Assembly: GCA_034698045.1 (NCBI GenBank)
Contig: JAQGAU010000679.1
Span: forward strand, 1 to 24,966
DNA: 24,966 bases
Direction: 5' to 3'
Source of the DNA: Paramacrobiotus richtersi
Lineage: Eukaryota; Tardigrada; Eutardigrada; Parachela; Macrobiotidae
Notes under the pieces: model-generated
Told to the model about the DNA's origin: nothing
Databases searched by the model: none
What the model saw: only the letters and a program-made list of their open reading frames with translations
In this document: one piece after another, positions 9,029 through 17,559 of the stretch
Position numbering within the stretch: the stretch's first letter is position 1
How the letters are laid out: the number at the start of each line of letters is the position of its first letter
Program-made: the position numbers and the translations under genes

Positions 9029-9319
9029 AGCAGCTCCTCAAAAAGTTCAATCTCGACAGCGAAACGTTTGACAGAGTTTTTTCGTAGAGTTACATTATAG
9101 AATTATAAAATTTTTGAATATAGGATTTTTTACTAGATTTTCTTTATGAACTGTATTTATTGATTGCTGCCAATCATTTTCTTGTGACCTGTGTGCATGT
9201 ACTCTGTGGAAAAAAAGCAAATTGTAATTTAGTTCTTTAGGTTCGATATGTTCTGGAAGTATCGGATGTAGTTTCGGACAGTTGAACGTTACATAATTAA
9301 TTATTTTTCTGCAATTATT

Positions 9320-9540
9320 TTATTGCAAGTGACCTTAGGACAACCGGCGGTTGTGTCATACCCAACTGAAATGCTAATTATCTCTGGATTTAACTGCAAC
9401 TATTACAACGAATCCGCAAAGCATACGATGATTTCTTTCAGTATAAAAACTGGCGAAAAAAATTATTCATCTATGAGGGACATATCTAGGAACAACTGCA
9501 AGAGGAACATTTTTAGCCGATGAGCTGTTACTACCAAACA
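9320..9540 (-). pseudogene. HDAC6-like catalytic domain 1 fragment, copy 2
   Basis: The minus strand reads LQLNPEIISISVGYDTTAGC then PKVTC. This is the PEIIIISAGYDAA-GCP-G block of a class II deacetylase domain, distinct from the CD2 version GFDAALND-L-EC. The flank at 9430-9540 (ATGATTTCTTTCAGTATAAA, then GATGAGCTGTTACTACC) is shared with the CD1 remnants at 0.9, 14.3 and 21.1 kb. Confidence 0.8.
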
Positions 9541-9574
9541 ACCGGACACCCAAGAAACGATTGGCGTAAAATCC

Positions 9575-10206
9575 GCCGCTGTACTACGATTCTATATGCA
9601 TATTAGGAGATACCAAACGTATACAGTGTACACCAATGAGATACAGATAGTAAAGCAAACTTGTCAAAAATTGACAACGATGACAAACAGGACCGCAATT
9701 TTTAACGCTGATTATGGTCCACATTCGTAATAATCCCTTTATTAATTTTAGTGGTTTATTTTTATATATTGTTCTATTTTATTAGTGCCTACATCTGATA
9801 ACAATCATTTGAAAAATTCGAAGAATGACATTTTTAATCGTCAGCTCCCCAGTTTCTTGCTGTTGGAAACCGAACTCAAATGCAACACGAAGTAAAATCT
9901 GATAGAAAATGGCTATATATTCCGCGTTAACGTTGTCCATTCAACGGAATGTAACTGGACGTGATCATATTGACGATTGATGAACAACGATCCCAGTCAA
10001 CGATTATAATTAAGAAAAAACGAAAAAGAGGCAATACACATACCGTTGACTAGTTATGACGCATGTATAGCAAAAACGCTGCAGGATCATTTAAATTTTG
10101 ATTACCCGGCACAGACGAAATGTAACAGCTCAAACATCATTAAAAGGCGTTTTCAAAGACAGCACAACCGATATCGAAGTTTGTGGGATGTCGTAGTGTA
10201 CGGGCT
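9575..10206. repeat. Spacer module bounded by inverted cores, copy 2
   Basis: The left core is GCCGCTGTACTACGAT and the right core is GTCGTAGTGTACGGGCT. The interior is alignable with 16.6-17.1 and 22.7-23.1 kb (GGTGGTTTATTTTT or similar, GATAACAATCATT, GGAAACCGA, GACGAAATGTAACAGCTCAA). Both outer flanks are also shared between copies, so the module was duplicated in place with its surroundings and does not behave as an independent insertion. Confidence 0.6.
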
Positions 10207-10678
10207 GATGTCCTGCTCGGGCTCATCTGTTGCCTCCGGAAATCACAGTCCACATGAAAAAAATTAATAGAAACCTTTCGACATTTTTTCGTTTCACTTT
10301 ATACTGTTTAAAATTTCCGGATAATATTAATTTTATTTCATGCTCAAAATTTCCAAATCCCGACACTGAAGTCCCAATCTTGCAGAATACATTAAAACAC
10401 GATATATATACCGTACCTAGTTTTACTAACTACGTATACGTACGTCTGTCAGAAAAAATCTCTCCACCATGTTAACGGAATAAACAGCTGTCGATTAAAA
10501 AAATTGAAAAAAAATATATAGTATTCTGGAGAAAATAATTCGCTACATATCGTGTAACTGTATGGTAAGCCTAAATTTAGGAAGCTCAAAACCAAAGTAT
10601 ATGTATAAATAAATTAATTTTATGTTATGGAGTTTCACGGCCCCCTGCTAAAACTGTCTGCTTTTTGCATTAATTGCT
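10207..10678. other. Spacer, homologous to 17.15-17.3 and 23.1-23.3 kb
   Basis: The right flank of the inverted-core module continues with text shared by the two other copies (AAATTTCCGGATAATATTAATT, then TCCAAATCCCGAC). No supported coding frame is present. The 3' part is AT-rich. Confidence 0.5.
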
Positions 10679-10713
10679 GCTCATATTATAATATGAGCAT
10701 TATAATTATAATG
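10679..10713. repeat. Two abutting perfect palindromes
   Basis: GCTCATATTATAATATGAGC at 10679-10698 is a perfect 20-bp palindrome. CATTATAATTATAATG at 10698-10713 is a perfect 16-bp palindrome sharing one base with it. The corresponding position of the paralogous spacer near 23.83 kb carries a different and larger hairpin. Confidence 0.85.
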
Positions 10714-10739
10714 GTTCTGTATGTAAGTCAATAGTGGAA

Positions 10740-10940
10740 ACTGCTAAAAGGCACAATTCTGGTACAACAGCAAGAAAATAAATGCGAAGAAAGCTTACTA
10801 GTCAGGTTATAACGATCAGCTTTTTAAATAATAAAATCATAAAACTCAACAATCATAAGACAACCTAACAATTCCACATATGGTTTGTACAACTGCACGA
10901 ATCTCGATAGAAACCGGAAGTTTTCGATCGGGTAAGAATC
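10740..10940. other. Spacer motif and remnant of HDAC C-terminal region
   Basis: At 10745-10870 the recurring spacer motif is well preserved (CTGCTAAAAGGCAC, AAATAAATGCGAAGAA, AACTCAACAATCATAAGACA) and matches 23.88-24.01 kb. At 10880-10940 it runs into the start of the block that at 24.05 kb leads to the C-terminal exons, then is cut off by a short tandem repeat. Confidence 0.55.
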
Positions 10941-10988
10941 GTCACTGTCCGTTCACCGTCACCGTCCGTTCACCGTTCGTTCACCGTC
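10941..10988. repeat. Short tandem repeat, CCGTTCA/CCGTC type
   Basis: The words GTCCGTTCACCGTC, ACCGTCCGTTCACC and GTTCGTTCACCGTC overlap as an irregular tandem array. The single-copy equivalent at 24.07 kb is CTTCACCTTCCATTCATG, so the repeat expanded from that sequence in this copy only. Confidence 0.65.
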
Positions 10989-10994
10989 AAATCT

Positions 10995-11258
10995 ATTTCA
11001 TCGAATGCAGAAAAGACTTGGTACTGAAATACTTGTTTTTATGTCTCAATGAAAAACCATAAATTTAAAGTTCTTAATTACCGTTGTTTCTTTTTTCGGT
11101 AGCCCTCCAGGCCCACCATACGTATCTGGCTGGCTTTTGTTTTCCAGCAGCGTGGTCATCGCCACGCTGCACAGTATGGAGAAATACAGTTCGAAAATGT
11201 CAGCTTTCTCATCAACTTTTCTAACGTGAACGTTGTTAATGCTGATTGTACAGGATGC
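10995..11258 (+). pseudogene. Inverted HDAC CD2 segment (PPGHHA/GFCF exon with flanking introns)
   Basis: This is the only HDAC coding piece found on the plus strand. It reads HHTYLAGFCFPAAWSSP and then CTVWRNTVRK, equivalent to HHTYPAGFCFANNVAIAA and CT-EKYGLKR. The homology also covers the upstream intron (ACCATAAATTTAAAG, as in RC of 18.98-19.0 kb) and the whole 55-nt-type downstream intron ending TTGTACAGGAT. The right end is next to a 17-bp core at 11264. It is therefore an inverted DNA segment of about 265 bp and not a processed copy. Confidence 0.85.
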
Positions 11259-11394
11259 TGGTTATCGTAGTGTGGCGGCTAAAATGGAATGATCTGCTCT
11301 GTGTTGCATTACGCCGTTACGAACACTGAACACAGCCCAACGTCTGGTTACGGTAGTTTCGATTTATTTTCTATATTTTTGTTTACAGTTTAAC

Positions 11395-11660
11395 ACTGGT
11401 GACCTTTGACGCTGACACATGAGCGGAGAGGCTAAGCGACGGCGGACATTTAATTGCGCCGGACAATCTCCGCTACAGAAAGAGCCTTCTTATTTCGATC
11501 CGCCTTCTGGGGCGCGCCGACCCTTTTTCCCGCTACTGTCAATTGCGAGATGATTTTCATCATGGCGGATCATTCAGTGCCACAACAAAGGAACGCAAAG
11601 CTGCAAAAACACCGAACCATAATCTCCAGTTCCCATTTATCTAAGCGCCGTTTACCAATT
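11395..11660 (-). pseudogene. HDAC CD2 GFDAA exon and following exon, copy P4
   Basis: Minus strand: MGTGDYGSVFLQLCVPLL fits the GMGDAEYLAAFHxxxLP helix, followed closely by VVALNDPP, a remnant of CGFDAALND. Most of the intervening LVFVSCGFD and the YETMTK/LEGG strands are missing or scrambled, so this is a deleted copy. At 11395-11470 the segment after the LEGG exon is recognisable (plus strand TTTGACGCTGACACATGAG against TTTGACGCTGACAGATTAC at 18.05 kb). Confidence 0.6.
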
Positions 11661-11687
11661 TATGGATTCGCGAACATATGAATCAGC

Positions 11688-11932
11688 GTTTACCTGGGAT
11701 CTTTATACAACAGCTGCATACCATCCCCGTGGTTCACGTCCCAAGTATACAAATATTATTCTGTACGGGAAGCATGAGCAGTTCCCTATGCAAATTGAAA
11801 GTTAATTAGAAAGGTATCCTTTTCAAACCGTATTTCTCAATAGCGCACCTGCATCGCGCGGTAGTAACCACGTTCTCAGCGAAACAAAGGCCATCCAGGT
11901 AGGTATATGTGGTGGCAGTGGTCACCAGGTCT
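11688..11932 (-). pseudogene. HDAC CD2 PPGHHA/GFCF exon, intron and DWDVHHG exon, copy P4
   Basis: The first exon is open for about 37 codons: TYLDGLCFAENVVTTARC and then AIEKYGLKR, matching AGFCFANNVAIAAQC and IEKYGLKR. The PPGHHA part has mutated to DLVTTAT. An intron of about 55 nt ends CGTACAG at 11761-11767. The next exon gives TTGMVCSCCIKIPG-like and YLGREPRG readings, corresponding to the WDVHHGDGVQ block with broken frame, and ends CCCAG/GTAAAC as in copy P2. Confidence 0.85.
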
Positions 11933-12208
11933 AGAGAATAGCCAAATAATCAACCTTAATCACGAACGAGAAATTTATGGATCCACACTGTGAGTAAATA
12001 AAAATGAGGAATTCAGTACACAGATGTTAACGCTTTCGACGGTATCATGAAATTTGTGAGACATTAAAACGCTTCGTATTGACTGCCACTGACTCACTAC
12101 ACAACGATTTCCCACATAAAATTTCACTGTGCGATATTTACCGCATAGTATATATGTTGCACATGTACAAAATGATCAAAAAAAAGATATCTTCAGACAT
12201 AATTATAA

Positions 12209-12508
12209 TTAAAGCGGCTTAATTACTCGTGGAAAAGATTCAGTTCTGGTTCCGTATAACATGGCGAGCTTGAAACGGATGTGTTTTAGGGAATCACACA
12301 ATTCAAAAGTATCCCATTTCACAGTTACCGGTAAATCGCACACTGCTGGAGTAGTTCCTTGTTGAGATACAGATATAGATTCTGGATCTTCATGCTGGAA
12401 TTTCCGGAAGACACGTGTCGGAATGTGTCTGCGCATGACTTTATTATATCCTAAGAGATTCTGAAAAAATTGCACAATAACATTTAACAGCCCCATTATA
12501 AGCATCAC
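12209..12508 (-). pseudogene. HDAC CD2 N-terminal exon, copy P4
   Basis: Minus strand, open for 99 codons: LLGYNKVMRRHIPTRVFRKF, HEDPESISVSQQ, TPAVCDLPVTVKWDTFELC, SLKHIRFKLAML. HEDPE may reflect the HPE-P motif, and the FKLA segment aligns with FRLTVTESELNLIHD at 19.6 kb. This is the longest continuous frame for this exon in the window. Without an intact reference I cannot say whether the frame is original throughout. Confidence 0.6.
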
Positions 12509-12736
12509 CTTGAAATAATGTCTGGCTAGACGCGTTACTTTACTGCTGTTTTCTCTTTCGAGACATATGAGCTGTTATTGTGTATATCGATGTATCTGAA
12601 AACTGATTAACTGTAACTTTATTTTGAAACAAAGTACATATAACTGCCTAACTGTACAAGGGCTCTAACAATTGCATGTAAAGCATAACAACATAACAGA
12701 TTCACTGAATTCACCAACATATCAGTGTGCGTCTGC

Positions 12737-12807
12737 CGGGTATCTCTGTAGAACAGTTCCTGCACACCGTCTCCGAGGTGTACGTCCCAGTCCACAATCA
12801 CTAATTC
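12737..12807 (-). pseudogene. HDAC CD2 DWDVHHG exon, copy P5
   Basis: The frame VIVDWDVHLGDGVQELFY reads without a break and then YRD. The zinc-ligand Asp and His of DWDVH are kept, while the second His of HHG is Leu. This is the canonical class II HDAC zinc-binding strand. One additional base just after the intron (AG GAATTAGTG against AG GATACTGATT at 18.78 kb) puts it out of frame with the preceding exon. Confidence 0.93.
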
Positions 12808-12862
12808 CTGTACAACCAGCATTAGCAACGCTCACCTTAAAAAAGGTGACGAGAAAGTTAAC
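12808..12862 (-). other. Conserved 55-nt spliceosomal-type intron, copy P5
   Basis: In minus sense the intron starts GTTAAC and ends GGTTGTACAG, with TTGCTAAT as a possible branch region. The same intron occurs at 18787-18841 with the same 55-nt length, and in altered form at 5.70-5.76, 11.76-11.82 and, inverted, 11.19-11.25 kb. Its retention in every copy shows that the array came from genomic DNA duplication. Confidence 0.8.
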
Positions 12863-12958
12863 CTTTCAAACCGTATAGTGCACTGCGCGGCGATAGCCAC
12901 GTTGTTGGCGAAACAAAAGCCAGCGGGATACGTATGGTGGGCGTGGTGACCTGGAGGT
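12863..12958 (-). pseudogene. HDAC CD2 PPGHHA/GFCF exon, copy P5
   Basis: The frame PPGHHAHHTYPAGFCFANN, then VAIAAQCTIRFER is fully open. It carries the catalytic His-His pair and the GFCF-NN strand diagnostic of class I and II histone deacetylases. It is the most authentic catalytic exon of the window. About five codons of the helix (EKYGLK in sister copies) are shortened to RFE, and the copy is truncated downstream, where the N-terminal exon of copy P4 follows. Confidence 0.95.
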
Positions 12959-13204
12959 GTATCGGATAAGAGAACAACTTAAATTGAAAACTAAAACAAT
13001 TTATGATCTGAGATTTTGAATTGACAAGGGAACCGCACGCCGGTACTGAAGTCTAATTATTATAATTAAGCGAAGTAGATCGGAGTTTGACAGCTCGTGC
13101 AGTTCCCTTGTGAGTCATAAAAATGGGTAACTCAATTTAACAAGTTCTTATTGAACGTATTCGACATTATGTATATGCCCGGAATTGGTAAACCTATTGT
13201 TAAC

Positions 13205-13221
13205 ACTCACTACACTACGAT
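13205..13221 (-). promoter_or_regulatory. 17-bp core inside an HDAC intron
   Basis: In minus sense the sequence is ATCGTAGTGTAGTGAGTG. It is one of five intronic copies at this homologous position (6027, 8594, 12092, 13205, 19107). Upstream in minus sense TCGCGG and CCGCGA can pair around a four-base loop. The core resembles the start of eukaryotic tRNA-Val genes (CCGTAGTGTAGTGGTTA), but no B box or cloverleaf follows. Confidence 0.5.
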
Positions 13222-13380
13222 TTCCCACATCAAATTTCGCGGACCACCGCGATACAGCAGTACGTTCAAAATCGATTACAAATTATACATTCTCTACTTT
13301 AATCTAGGCATTAATATTTACGTTAGTAAGGATAACGCAAACGCAGTAAATATTTTTTTAATTTTTAAAGTTTCACTTGA

Positions 13381-13670
13381 CGATTTCATATCCTTCAGAC
13401 ACAGTGATCGAGACACTTGCCCGTAACAACGGCATCTGTTCAAAAGAGATCCAGATGCAACCAGCGTTGCTTGCTGCGTACTAGACATGTACATACCAGA
13501 TTCAAGCCACATCGGTAATATTCCAGCGAATGCCGGCAATCCCTGTAACAACACACCAATGACACGTTCGCCCAGCGCGGCCCTTGGTTTTGATGTGTAA
13601 ATTATTTATCCACCGGTTTCGCTCTCGCTCAAGATTGGCCGGCGTGTCCAACAGTAATTTGGTCAAAAAA
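13381..13670 (-). pseudogene. HDAC CD2 TLVAAGS/NVVDAV exon, copy P5
   Basis: Minus strand: TKLLLDTPANLERERNRWIN, NLHIKTKG, then MYMSSTQQATLVASGSLLN and a frame break leading to text equivalent to DAV-NG-EI. It matches YNSIYIHP-T--ALLAAGS--NVVDAV--G---NGFAIVR of class II deacetylases. Compared with the 19.4-kb copy it has about 90 extra bases between HIK and the STQQ segment, containing GTTACAGGG, perhaps an intron remnant or a local insertion. Confidence 0.8.
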
Positions 13671-13734
13671 ATTCTGTAATTAATTATTGTTAACACTTTT
13701 AACGCCGAAAGATATTGTGAGGTAACCACGGTAT

Positions 13735-13890
13735 TTTCTTATTTCACAGATACCGGTGTAATTGTACACACTGCGGGAGTACTGTAGTTTTTGAGATAAT
13801 TATAAATTCGGGAAATTAGTGCCGGCACTTCCGGGAGGAAGGTATCGGGGATTTGGATGCATCTCACTTTATCATATGCATAATATCTTC
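13735..13890 (-). pseudogene. HDAC CD2 N-terminal exon, copy P5
   Basis: DNA homology to the 8.9- and 19.7-kb exons is plain on the plus strand: TTTCACAGATACCGGTG, CACTGCGGGAGTA, AATTATAAATTCGGGAAATT and GCCGGCACTTCCGGGAGG. Frames are broken. Confidence 0.65.
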
Positions 13891-13919
13891 TGTAAAAAGT
13901 GCACCTTCAACAAATTAAA

Positions 13920-14290
13920 GTTCTCACTATTGGGGACTGACGCGAGCAGGTAATGAAGCTATGCGTTCAAATGTCAGTCTCCAAAAGAAGCCGTCCTAGA
14001 TTCTGGGTATTTTCAACCGTAAAAGTGGTATGAAAATAGTCGTCGTGGAAGGGCTTTTGAATGACTTCACCTCACACTCGCACATTTACAGTACACTCTT
14101 CAAATAGTAAATGATGGTCAGTTCGCATTGCTTCCGCTCTTTTTTCTGCGTGACCATGGATAAAATAACAGAATGCTGTCCGACCAGTGAGACAGTCGAT
14201 GTCAACCATAGTTCTGAACTATTAATATTAGTTCAAACTGCTTTGCTCGACAGTAATGCTTTTGCGCCGGTAAGAACTCGATAAGAATAT
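13920..14290. other. CD1-CD2 spacer, copy 1
   Basis: It shares GAAGCTATGCGTTCA, AAAAGTGGTATGAAA, CGCTCTTTTTTCTG-like and GTAATGCTTTTG words with 19.90-20.24 kb and, more weakly, with 15.72-15.90 kb. It lies between the CD2 N-terminal exon and the CD1 remnant in each case. There is no convincing reading frame. Confidence 0.6.
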
Positions 14291-14880
14291 ACGATAGTTT
14301 ATTTCAGTATAAAAGCTGGCAAAAAAATATTTACCAATGAGGGCCATTTCTAGAAAACTGCTAGAGGAAACTGTTTACTTAACGGATGAGCTTTTACTAT
14401 CGCGGACACCCAAGAAAGGAATGAAGGATGCAGTACTGCTTATACGAGTAGCATGATCAGCCGCTACACTACGATTCCATATACACAAATACCGCGTTAT
14501 GGTCGTATAATACGAGATTTATTCTGATTTCCAGCAGTTCCCAGCTCCGAATGACTCCAAAGTATTTGGTAAAACAAAATTATTGAAAATCAACGGTGAT
14601 GACGAACATTTGACCGGGATTTCAACGATGAAATATGGTCAACATTCGCAATAGTTGTTTCATTAATTTTGGTGGCGAATTTTGAAATACTTCTTTCTTT
14701 GGATACTGTTCCATCTCCTAAAGATCATTTAAAAAATTCGAAGTACGCGCTACGTTTTTTACGATTAGTTTCTTAGTTTCTCAGTTTATTTCTGGTGGGA
14801 ACTGAATTTGAAAGCAACGGAAAATAGAATCAGCTGCAAAATGGCCATGCATTCCGCGTCGCCCATTCTATCCTCGTTCA
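14290..14880 (-). pseudogene. Reduced CD1 flank and adjoining spacer module, copy 3
   Basis: 14300-14420 matches the flank of CD1 remnants (TTTATTTCAGTATAAAAGCT, TCTAGAAAACTGC, GATGAGC), but the NPEIIIISAGYDAA block itself is missing. A 17-bp core (GCCGCTACACTACGAT type) is at 14459-14474, followed by the spacer module shared with 9.6, 16.6, 21.3 and 22.7 kb. No right-hand inverted core follows at the usual distance. Confidence 0.5.
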
Positions 14881-14892
14881 ACGGGATGTTGG

Positions 14893-14959
14893 ATTAATTA
14901 ATTAATTAATTAGTTAATTAATTAGTTAATTAATTAGTTAATTAATTAATTAATTAGTT
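14893..14959. repeat. TTAA microsatellite with 12-bp superperiod
   Basis: The array is almost pure ATTA/TTAA repeats interrupted by regularly spaced G, giving a higher-order unit GTTAATTAATTA repeated about three times in the middle. It is a simple repeat at the end of the spacer module. Confidence 0.9.
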
Positions 14960-15094
14960 CCCTGCCCTCGTGGCATTCTGGATGGAAAAATGCATCAGCC
15001 TGACCAGCACTTATTTCAGCACTTATTTCAGCACATCGTTCACTTATTCGGAAATCATGCAGAATTTCAATGGAAGATGCAACGTCATAAGAAT

Positions 15095-15235
15095 TACCGA
15101 TTACCATCGTAAACTGTCCACTGCGTTTTCTGTAAAACTAGAGTACTGCGAAAAAACCCCCCGATGGAACTGCACCTGACCGTGCCGAACATCCCAGTAA
15201 AATTCGAAACCGGTACAAAGAAGACCTGCAATAAC
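15095..15235 (-). pseudogene. Possible HDAC CD1 DWDVHHG exon
   Basis: After an acceptor-like ATTGCAG, the minus strand reads FEFYWDVRHGQVQFHRGVF and then SQYSSF. This resembles the VDWDVHHGQGTQ-xFY-D-SVLY segment of a class II deacetylase, but is clearly different from the CD2 version in this window. It could be the matching exon of CD1. This is a single weak copy and needs a profile search. Confidence 0.4.
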
Positions 15236-15299
15236 TGATATTTACTGATCACGTGCACAGATCAGCTGTCTGGGATCGCGCATCTTCTGTAAGTCAACA

Positions 15300-15650
15300 G
15301 CGCAATCTGCTCAAAGGCACGCTTCTGGTGCAAGAGCAAAGAAATAAAGTCTGAAAACGTGTATGTAACACGTCCATCACACAACCTGGACGCACTTCCC
15401 TATTTCACAATTACCGGACAATGCACACTTTGCACGAGCAGTTCGTTGTTGACAAGTGAGGTAATTATAAATTTTGGAAATTCGTGGTCGAACTTCCGAG
15501 AGATATGGGCCGGGGACGTGGTGGACCATAATTACGGAATATACAAAGCGGCTTTTATAAGAAGCGAACAGCAGCTACAGACACACATATTGTACATTCA
15601 GTCCCGGACAGATGCTATGCGTCCATATGACAACCTGTAAAAAAGGTTTC
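15300..15650 (-). pseudogene. Stray HDAC CD2 N-terminal exon joined to spacer motif
   Basis: 15370-15560 matches the CD2 N-terminal exons (plus-strand words CCTATTTCACAATTACCGG, AATTATAAATTTTGGAAATTCG, AACTTCCGAGAGATATG). Directly to its left, 15305-15350 is the spacer motif CTGCTCAAAGGCACGCTTCT that normally lies beyond the C-terminal exons. The intervening catalytic exons are absent, so two distant parts of the unit have been brought together. Confidence 0.6.
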
Positions 15651-15960
15651 TATAAGCGCTACATCGCAGCTACCGTGAAACAGTCGTAGTTCAACGGCTC
15701 TTAATGGCTTTCTACTACTACCGCAAGCCGTTAGTATTGTCGTCAACATATTTCCGAGTGCCTTAGTTCTTTTTTTGTGCCAAACTGTCAATCGATAAAA
15801 TCTTACAATGCCTAATTTCAACCAATAACATCATATAACAATTTCACCAGTAATCGAAGCTACAGTGTTCAACAGCGTTTTTGCCGGTAAGAACCTTCGG
15901 GAACAAAGCCGGTCTCAAACGAAGACATTCTCAAAAAACTGCTCCGGTTCTCTTTTCACA
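15651..15960. other. CD1-CD2 spacer, copy 2
   Basis: This is a worn equivalent of 13.92-14.29 and 19.90-20.29 kb (AGTTCTTTTTTTGTGCC, GTGTTCAACAG, TTTGCCGGTAAGAAC, GGGAACAAAGC). It follows the stray N-terminal exon in the expected order, but no CD1 remnant follows it. Confidence 0.5.
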
Positions 15961-16069
15961 GACTAATAAGAACTTCATAATGTTTCGGTATCTGCTCAAA
16001 TAGATGGGTAATATATTATTATAACGATTAATCATCTCACGACTGACTGATATTTTCTGAGCTACCTTC

Positions 16070-16601
16070 TAGTATCTTTCATTTCAGGAAACGCTAGACG
16101 TCGCCAATGTTGCCGCAAAATGCTAACGACGAATCACCTTTTAATCATCAGGAGTATGGTCTTTAGGGACCCCTGATTAGCAAATACATAAAGCCGAAAA
16201 GTAACACAAAATTAATGAAAGGCCTAAAATCAACAAGACCAAAAAGCAGAGTATTATATTTGTAAAAAAGGTGACCCATATGTTAATGGTTCGATTTAAT
16301 ACTAGGGTACCAGCGATTACAAGAACTTTAACTACGGTAGAAAATAAATAATGACAGAACGCGACCAAATGCCTTTATGCAGAGTGCGGCGTGGAAATCG
16401 TTCACAGTAGAAAAATGGATGATTTAAAAATGAGGCGAACTGAAAAAGAATCTTACATCGACCAAAAATTTCTCAAAGTATCAGCCATAAATTATAAAAA
16501 CGATACCGAAAACAATCGCCGTTTGCAATATTGTGAACTGACCGACTATATCTGACCGTTTCGGACGCTAAGAAAGGTTGGCAACAGTATAGCATACTCA
16601 T
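16070..16601. other. Spacer module C, copy 1 (LINE-free)
   Basis: It aligns with 21.77-22.70 kb along its length: ACGTCGCCAATGTTGCCGC, TGGTCTTTAGG, TTCGATTTAATAC, ATGAGGCGAA, AACAATCGCCGTTTG and GGACGCTAAGAAAGGTTGG. The minus strand over 16177-16368 is open with a strongly hydrophobic product (ILCFLVLLILGLSLILC), but the equivalent frame at 21.9 kb is not conserved, so this is probably a T-rich intron or spacer. It lacks the LINE present in the second copy. Confidence 0.6.
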
Positions 16602-17147
16602 AGCCGATACACTACGATTGTATACGCACAAATACCGCGCCATAGTCGTATCATATGAGATTTATTCTGATTTCCTGCAATTTCGAAGTCTCAATCAGAC
16701 GAAATGACTCCTAAGTATTCAGTAAAACAAATGTATAAAAAAATGACAATTGTGTCAAACAGGACGGGAATTTCAACGGTGATTATTCAACCTTCAAGGC
16801 AATTGCGTTAATGATTTTGGTGGCTTCTTTTTGCATTTTTTTATTTAGTACTGATTACGTCTAATTATAACTTAGTAACGATCACTTGAATAAATTAAGT
16901 ACAAGTATGACATTTTTCATTGCATGTTTCCACGGTTTTTACTGGTGGGAACCGACCTCATAAAAATAAAAACGAAAGGTCGAGAGACGTCGTTTAGTAT
17001 GTGTCTGCATATCGAAACAGTTGCAGTATGATTTAAATTATGATTGCTCGGCATAGACGAAACTATAACAGTTCAAACGTCATGAAGCGTTTCCTAGCCG
17101 CAGCACAACCAATACCGAACTTTGTGGGATTCCGTAGTGTATGGGCT
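16602..17147. repeat. Spacer module bounded by inverted cores, copy 3
   Basis: The left boundary is AGCCGATACACTACGAT and the right boundary is TCCGTAGTGTATGGGCT. The arms extend as imperfect inverted repeats (CACAAATACCG on the left against the RC of a CCGAACTTTGTG word on the right). The interior matches copies 2 and 4, including GGTGGGAACCGAC. No coding assignment. Confidence 0.6.
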
Positions 17148-17149
17148 GG

Positions 17150-17520
17150 TGTCCTTCTGAGTGGCCATTGACGCAGTTGTGTAAATCAGAGTCCATTGTA
17201 AAAGAGTTAACAGAAACTTTCCAACATTTTTCGCTTGACTTTTTCCTGTGCAAAATATCTGGATTATATTAATTTTAAAGAAAAAAAGACCTGTAAAAAA
17301 ACCATAATTATGAAGGGAGATCCCGATACCCGGTTAACGGTACAAACAGTTTTGATCAAAACAACTGAAAATCATTTTAATTCAGCTATACAAGTAGAAC
17401 TCCAGCGGAAAACTTTTATGAAGAATACCAACAACGGATGAGAATCCCTGAATCAGCTGAATGGATTTTCACTGACAACCTTGCGAAATATCTTCGCTAC
17501 TTTTGAATTCCAAAACTTTA
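17150..17520. other. Spacer module E, copy 1
   Basis: Homologous to 23.1-23.6 kb: ATTATGAAGGGAGATC, AACAGTTTTGATCAAAACAA, CAGCGGAAAACTTT, TGGATTTTCACTGAC against TGGATTTTGACTGAC. Both strands have open stretches, but frames are not conserved between the two copies. TTTTGATCAAAA is a 12-bp palindrome in both. Confidence 0.55.
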
Positions 17521-17559
17521 GAATCTCGGTAAAAACCGGAGGGCGATCTAATAACATTC

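Noticed and set aside
15660-15700. A further 17-bp core at about 15680 (CAGTCGTAGTTCAACGGCTC)
   Set aside because: It has too many differences from the consensus to be counted with the others.
16177-16368. Hydrophobic minus-strand frame that looks like a membrane protein
   Set aside because: The paralogous stretch at 21.9 kb reads differently. T-rich intron or spacer DNA gives Leu, Phe and Ile-rich frames by composition.
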